A DNA stretch of 35,843 nt from NCBI GenBank assembly GCA_035294465.1, contig DATGKW010000251.1:1-35843 (forward strand), read 5' to 3'. The DNA comes from Paraktedonobacter sp035294465. GTDB lineage: Bacteria > Chloroflexota > Ktedonobacteria > Ktedonobacterales > Ktedonobacteraceae. The notes under the pieces were generated by a model. The model was not told the DNA's origin. It saw nothing but the letters and a program-made list of their open reading frames with translations, and ran no database searches. How positions within the stretch are numbered: position 1 is the stretch's first letter; each line of letters opens with the position of its first letter. Below, piece after piece: positions 32,124-35,843 of this stretch. A program made the translations under genes and the position numbers.

Positions 32124-34289
32124 ATGGACCAAAAACGAGCGTCCTTCGCTTATTTTTCCCGGCGTCTTCTGCTGTTTGCTTCTCTCCTGATTCTGCTGCT
32201 CGGCGCGGTTGCCACGCTACCGGCCACGCCCCCAACCGCGCAGGCTCAGGCAGTCGGCGCGGACAGCGGCTGCCGCCTGGGGAACGGCATCCAGCACGTG
32301 ATCTATATTCAGTTTGACAACGTACATTTCACGCGCGATAACCCCAACGTTCCCTCAGACCTGGAGCAGATGCCAAACCTGCTCAATTTTATGCGCGATA
32401 ATGGCGTACTGCTCACTGATCAGCACACGCCCCTGATCGCTCACACGGGCGACGACATTGTTACTTCTCTGACCGGCCTCTACCCAGATCAGCAGGGCCT
32501 GGCGGTGAGCAACAGTTATCGCTACTACAAGCCGGACGGCACCAGCAGTTCCGCCAGCGCCTTCACCTACTGGACCGATCCGGTCTCTGCGACCGATCCG
32601 AATTTCAACGTGATCGATGCCGCCGGGCAGAACACGCCCGCACCCTGGGTGCCCTATACCAGAGCTGGCTGTAACGTGGGCGGCGTTGGTACCGCGAACA
32701 TTGAGTTGGAGAATATCGGCTCGGATATCAACACGGTGTACGGCCCTAACTCGCCCCAGGCCCAGGAGGCCACGAGCAACCCTGATCAAGCCAACGCCGA
32801 TTTCGTGGGCATTAGCGTCCACTGCGCGTTGGGCAACAGCCTCTGCTCCACAGCCAATCACGGAGTAGCCGATGTGCTGCCCGACGAGCCAGGCGGCTAT
32901 ACTGGCTACCAGGCTCTCTTCGGCAACAAGTACGTCGCACCGCAGATCAGCCCCAATGGCCCGGTGACTGATCTCGATGGCAACGTGATCGAGAGTGATA
33001 CCGGCAATATTGGCTTCCCTGGCTTCGACGGCATGTCCGCTTCCGTCTCGCTTGCTTATGTGGCGGATATGCAGGAGCACGGCGTACCCGTGACCTACGC
33101 CTATATCTCCGACGCCCACGACAACAATACTACGGCTTCGCCTCCCACCTTTGGCCCGGGTGAAGCTGGCTACGTCGCTCAACTCAAGGCATATAACGAA
33201 GCCTTTGGTAAATTTTTCGCGCGTCTGGCGCATGACGGGATTACAAGCAAAAATACGCTGTTTGTCGTTACAGCCGACGAGGGTGATCACTTTGTGGGCA
33301 GTGCGCCGAGTCCCGCCAACTGCGACGGCGTGACCATCCCCTGCACCTACAGCCAGGTTGGGGAGGTCGATGCCAATCTGAGTGGCCTGTTGGCAACCGA
33401 ACAGGGCATCACGACGCCTTTCTCAGTCCACTCAGACTCGGCCCCGGCTATCTACATCAACGGCGACCCGGCTCGCAATAATGAGACGGTGACGCGGCCC
33501 TTCGAGCGCGCACTGGGCAAGCTTACGGCGGTGAATCCGTACACCAATGTCACACAGAACATCACGAATTACCTGGCCGACCCGGTGGAACTGAACTTAC
33601 TGCATATGATTACTGCCGATCCGGCCCGCACGCCGACGGTGATTCAGTTCGCCAACCCCGATTACTTCCTCTATACCGGCGGGACAAGCTGCACAACCGC
33701 GTCACCGTGCATCAGCTTTGATACGGGATTTGCCTGGAATCACGGAGATGTAGCGCCCGATATTAACACTACCTGGTTGGGCATGGTCGGGCCGGATGTC
33801 AAACATCTGGGCATCGTCAACGGCATCTGGTCAGATCACACGGACACGCGCCCAACTATGATGGAGCTGCTCGGCCTCAAGGATGATTACCAGCACGAGG
33901 GGCGAGTCCTGTTCGAGATTATCCAGCCCTGGGCGCTGCCGGATGCCGTGCGCGCCAACGAAAACGCACTGATCCGGCTAGCCGAGGCGTATAAACAGAT
34001 CAACGCGCCCGTGGGCGAGCTTGGCCTGGCCTCCTTGCAGATCTCGACCGCCGCGCTGGAAAGCAACACGCCCAACGACGCGACGTATACCAGGCTGGAA
34101 AATCTGCTCGGCCAGATCACGCAGGCGCGCAACACCCTGGCCAGCCAGATGATCACCATCCTGGAAGCAGCCGAGTTCGGCGGCGCTTCCCATGCTAGCT
34201 CCCAGGTAAATACTCTGGTGGTCGCCCACCTGGTGACGCAGGCATACACGCTGATAAATCAGCTTCTAAAGACGACCGGGAAGGAGTAA
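32124..34289 (+). CDS. Secreted alkaline-phosphatase-superfamily hydrolase
   Basis: An exported enzyme of 721 residues from the ATG at 32124, chosen because AAGGAGGAG lies just before it; the frame is open upstream. The signal peptide has a basic start, hydrophobic core (about 13-33) and AQA cut site near residue 42. Superfamily features are the first metal Asp in IQFDNVHF (Asp65), probable nucleophile Thr in IAHTGDDIVTSLTGLYPDQQ (Thr108), TADEGDHF (Asp385, Asp388, His389), and a late metal His in AWNHGDV (His540), followed by a GP-D-V-x-H-L region. It is likely a phosphodiesterase or phosphomonoesterase; sulfatase is less likely because no Cys/Ser-x-Pro-x-Arg signature is seen. The C-terminal 140 residues are a helical extension. 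Confidence 0.78.
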   Translation: MDQKRASFAYFSRRLLLFASLLILLLGAVATLPATPPTAQAQAVGADSGCRLGNGIQHVIYIQFDNVHFTRDNPNVPSDLEQMPNLLNFMRDNGVLLTDQHTPLIAHTGDDIVTSLTGLYPDQQGLAVSNSYRYYKPDGTSSSASAFTYWTDPVSATDPNFNVIDAAGQNTPAPWVPYTRAGCNVGGVGTANIELENIGSDINTVYGPNSPQAQEATSNPDQANADFVGISVHCALGNSLCSTANHGVADVLPDEPGGYTGYQALFGNKYVAPQISPNGPVTDLDGNVIESDTGNIGFPGFDGMSASVSLAYVADMQEHGVPVTYAYISDAHDNNTTASPPTFGPGEAGYVAQLKAYNEAFGKFFARLAHDGITSKNTLFVVTADEGDHFVGSAPSPANCDGVTIPCTYSQVGEVDANLSGLLATEQGITTPFSVHSDSAPAIYINGDPARNNETVTRPFERALGKLTAVNPYTNVTQNITNYLADPVELNLLHMITADPARTPTVIQFANPDYFLYTGGTSCTTASPCISFDTGFAWNHGDVAPDINTTWLGMVGPDVKHLGIVNGIWSDHTDTRPTMMELLGLKDDYQHEGRVLFEIIQPWALPDAVRANENALIRLAEAYKQINAPVGELGLASLQISTAALESNTPNDATYTRLENLLGQITQARNTLASQMITILEAAEFGGASHASSQVNTLVVAHLVTQAYTLINQLLKTTGKE

Positions 34290-34298
34290 GCCAAAAAT

Positions 34299-34350
34299 TA
34301 GAGAGGGCCGATTGATCGAGGGATTCCTGTCGATCAATCGGCCCTCTCTA
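34299..34350. terminator. Bidirectional hairpin between convergent genes
   Basis: 21-nt perfect arms (34299-34319 and 34330-34350) with a 10-nt loop lie between stops at 34289 (+) and 34367 (-). The stem is GC-rich with no U-tract. Confidence 0.8.
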
Positions 34351-34366
34351 GGAGTTACGGCTTTTA

Positions 34367-35629
34367 TCAGCAGGCCCAGTTTCCAGAAACCTGGACTTGC
34401 GTCCCCTTGCGGGACCCAAAGCCGCTCAGAACGGCATTGATGCTCCCCGTTTGTTCTCCCTTGCTGACCGTAATGCCGCCGGTATCGGTGGGAGCAACAT
34501 TTCCCCAGCCGTTATTCGTCGCCTCTCCCGGCAGATCCAGAAGAATGACTGCCGAAGCCGTGTCGGCGCTATAGGTCCCTGGCCCATGATAGCGATTGAT
34601 GACGAAGCCAAAATTATAAAGCTGCTCTCCAACCACGCCTGAGAGACTGACCATCCATGTGCGGAAGCTCCCGGTGCTCGTCGCCTGACAATCGGGAGAC
34701 GCACTCACCGTCAGCGGGCCAGAGACAGCGCCGGAAAAGACGAGCCGCGTCACTCCGGCGTTGCCAGCGCCCGGTGTATGTTGCGTACACCCGGACTGCT
34801 GGCCCGTACACTGCGAGGCCGCGCCTGCAAGCGTGTTCTGGCGTAGCGCTACGAGAGCGCCGACACCTCCTGCCAACACTACTACCACAACAAGCACAAC
34901 AATGAGCAAAACAACGCCTCTTCTCGCCTTCCCTTTCCCCTGGCGAGCTGGCGAAAACTGCGGCTCGACCAGCGTGTTCTCATCCTGGACTGGCTGATCG
35001 GTATCCGGCACAGGCATCTTCGAGACCGCCTGTCGTAGATCGGCAAGCTCAGCGGTAGACATCTCCGACACTGCGTCTCGCACATTAGCAAGCTCGGCGG
35101 TAGACATCTCCGACACTGCGTCTCGCGCAGCAGCAAGCTCGGCGGTAGGCATCTCCGACACCGTTTGTAACTCAGCATCCAGCCCAGCTTCACCGGCCTC
35201 TTGCTCCGCAGACGCTTCGCCTTCTGCACGAGGACTCTCTTCGGCCTGAAGCGTCGCAGTATCTGCCTCCGCTTCATCCTGTACCATTTCAGAAGAAGCG
35301 GCCAGATCCTGCTCGGCCTTCACTTCGGCATCACCGCGCACCGCTTCAGAAGCAGCAACCAGATCCTGTTCGCCCTGAGAGAGAGCTGCTCCTCGTTCTT
35401 CCTCGCCAGCAGGTCGCTCCTGCTCCTGCTCCTGCTCACCCTGAGAAAGCTCTTCTTCAGGCTTCACCTCAAGGCTCATTTCGTCAGCAATCTGAGTTTG
35501 CTCTGTTTCCCCTTCACCCTCTGCATCATCGCTTGCTCGATGCTGATTTGCATCTACAGGCGTTCCGCAACGACTACAGAACTGCGCGTTATCGGGAAGC
35601 TCTGCCTGGCAATGGACACACTGGCGCAT
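34367..35629 (-). CDS. Zinc-ribbon/acidic-linker/transmembrane protein of unknown function
   Basis: A 420-residue protein in five parts. The N-terminal zinc ribbon is CVHCQAELPDNAQFCSRCG (four Cys, residues 4-22). A very acidic Glu/Gln/Ala region follows (about 30-155), then three 15-residue repeats VSEM(S/P)TAELAxxRxA (about 157-201), a transmembrane helix (about 238-262, preceded by KGKARRG), and a secreted C-terminal domain of about 150 residues with paired Cys (CTGQQSGC, PDCQ, final WAC). The layout suggests an inner-side zinc-ribbon sensor linked to an outer domain; no enzyme motif is visible. The promoter is close upstream, and a convergent hairpin follows the stop. Confidence 0.82.
   Translation of the reverse strand: MRQCVHCQAELPDNAQFCSRCGTPVDANQHRASDDAEGEGETEQTQIADEMSLEVKPEEELSQGEQEQEQERPAGEEERGAALSQGEQDLVAASEAVRGDAEVKAEQDLAASSEMVQDEAEADTATLQAEESPRAEGEASAEQEAGEAGLDAELQTVSEMPTAELAAARDAVSEMSTAELANVRDAVSEMSTAELADLRQAVSKMPVPDTDQPVQDENTLVEPQFSPARQGKGKARRGVVLLIVVLVVVVVLAGGVGALVALRQNTLAGAASQCTGQQSGCTQHTPGAGNAGVTRLVFSGAVSGPLTVSASPDCQATSTGSFRTWMVSLSGVVGEQLYNFGFVINRYHGPGTYSADTASAVILLDLPGEATNNGWGNVAPTDTGGITVSKGEQTGSINAVLSGFGSRKGTQVQVSGNWAC
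35027..35161. repeat. Three 45-bp tandem repeats within a coding region
   Basis: Units at 35161-35117, 35116-35072 and 35071-35027 (minus strand) encode the 15-residue repeats of the zinc-ribbon protein; a fourth, decayed copy (VSKMP) follows. They are in frame and code for protein. Confidence 0.8.
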
Positions 35630-35674
35630 CTGGTTCGTCCCTTCTCTTCATGAGATGTAGCATAGATCGGCATC

Positions 35675-35703
35675 ACTATAGCAAAAGATCGAAAGACGTT
35701 CAA
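35675..35703 (-). promoter_or_regulatory. Promoter of the zinc-ribbon/TM gene
   Basis: Minus strand: TTGAAC (35698-35703), 17-base spacer, TATAGT (35675-35680). The predicted leader is about 40 nt. Confidence 0.7.
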
Positions 35704-35801
35704 GCGATACGGGACTTGTGGCCCGCAAGGCGCCTGCATTTGGATACATCAGTACAATGAAATACAGAGGAATTTCTCAAACACAGACTGTTTTTTATGC
35801 T

Positions 35802-35843
35802 ACAATTGAAATGCTCACTATCTCGGAAAGGAAATGTGGAAAT
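35802..35843 (+). other. Possible start of a gene cut by the right edge
   Basis: A -10-like TACAAT (35802-35807) is followed by AAAGGAAATGTGG at the very end, where an ATG (35834) or GTG (35836) could start a plus-strand gene. Only two or three codons are visible. Confidence 0.25.

Noticed and set aside
35027..35161. Repeated units resembling a short CRISPR-like array
   Set aside because: The repeats are contiguous with no spacers and are in frame within a coding region.

Overview
Organism. The gene content points to a Gram-positive-like, GC-rich bacterium of the Chloroflexota, most likely class Ktedonobacteria (inference). The pointers are a T-box-controlled pheST operon, a type VII secretion (T7SS) gene set with a stand-alone ubiquitin-like protein, a secreted GH74 xyloglucanase with a Pro/Thr linker and CBM2, STAND/TPR proteins and many Ser/Thr-type signalling proteins. 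No rRNA, tRNA, CRISPR array, transposase or integrase was seen.

Layout. 1-788 (-): N-terminal part of a STAND NTPase running off the left edge. 1259-5445 (-): promoter, T-box leader, pheS, pheT and a perfect hairpin. 5824-8518 (+): a primary-type sigma factor and a TagO/WecA-like sugar-phosphate transferase. 8519-11897 (-): PP2C phosphatase, a membrane-anchored ectodomain protein translationally coupled to it, an 80-residue protein and a stand-alone receiver. 12325-13743 (+): MFS transporter. 13805-16905 (-): xyloglucanase with a promoter and a CelR/CebR-like operator. 16954-23704 (-): VWA protein, kinase-like protein, WXG100, YukD-like ubiquitin fold and a three-ATPase EccC. 24177-26156 (+): TIR-like membrane protein, divergent from the T7SS genes. 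26243-31679 (-): STAND/TPR protein, EspC-like small protein, a WXG-like protein with a PD-(D/E)XK nuclease end, and a probable immunity protein. 32124-34289 (+): secreted alkaline-phosphatase-superfamily enzyme. 34367-35629 (-): zinc-ribbon/transmembrane protein.

How it may fit together. The most interesting part is 16.9-31.7 kb. EccC, the ubiquitin-like protein and WXG100 form a minimal T7SS core. A VWA protein and a kinase-like protein sit directly upstream, and a PP2C phosphatase lies about 7 kb beyond the core; together they resemble the VWA/kinase/phosphatase triads of TerY-P type. About 5 kb upstream is a likely cargo operon in the order STAND sensor, EspC-like partner, nuclease toxin, immunity candidate. 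The TIR-like membrane protein sits between the two. I read this as a phospho-regulated T7SS that exports a nuclease toxin and is linked to STAND and TIR modules used elsewhere in conflict and defence. The secretion-cargo link rests on domain logic and proximity only.

A second theme is a set of long, perfect, sequence-unrelated inverted repeats (12-31 bp arms), mostly at gene 3' ends and mostly without a U-tract. One lies inside the T7SS operon and a few lie in divergent gaps.
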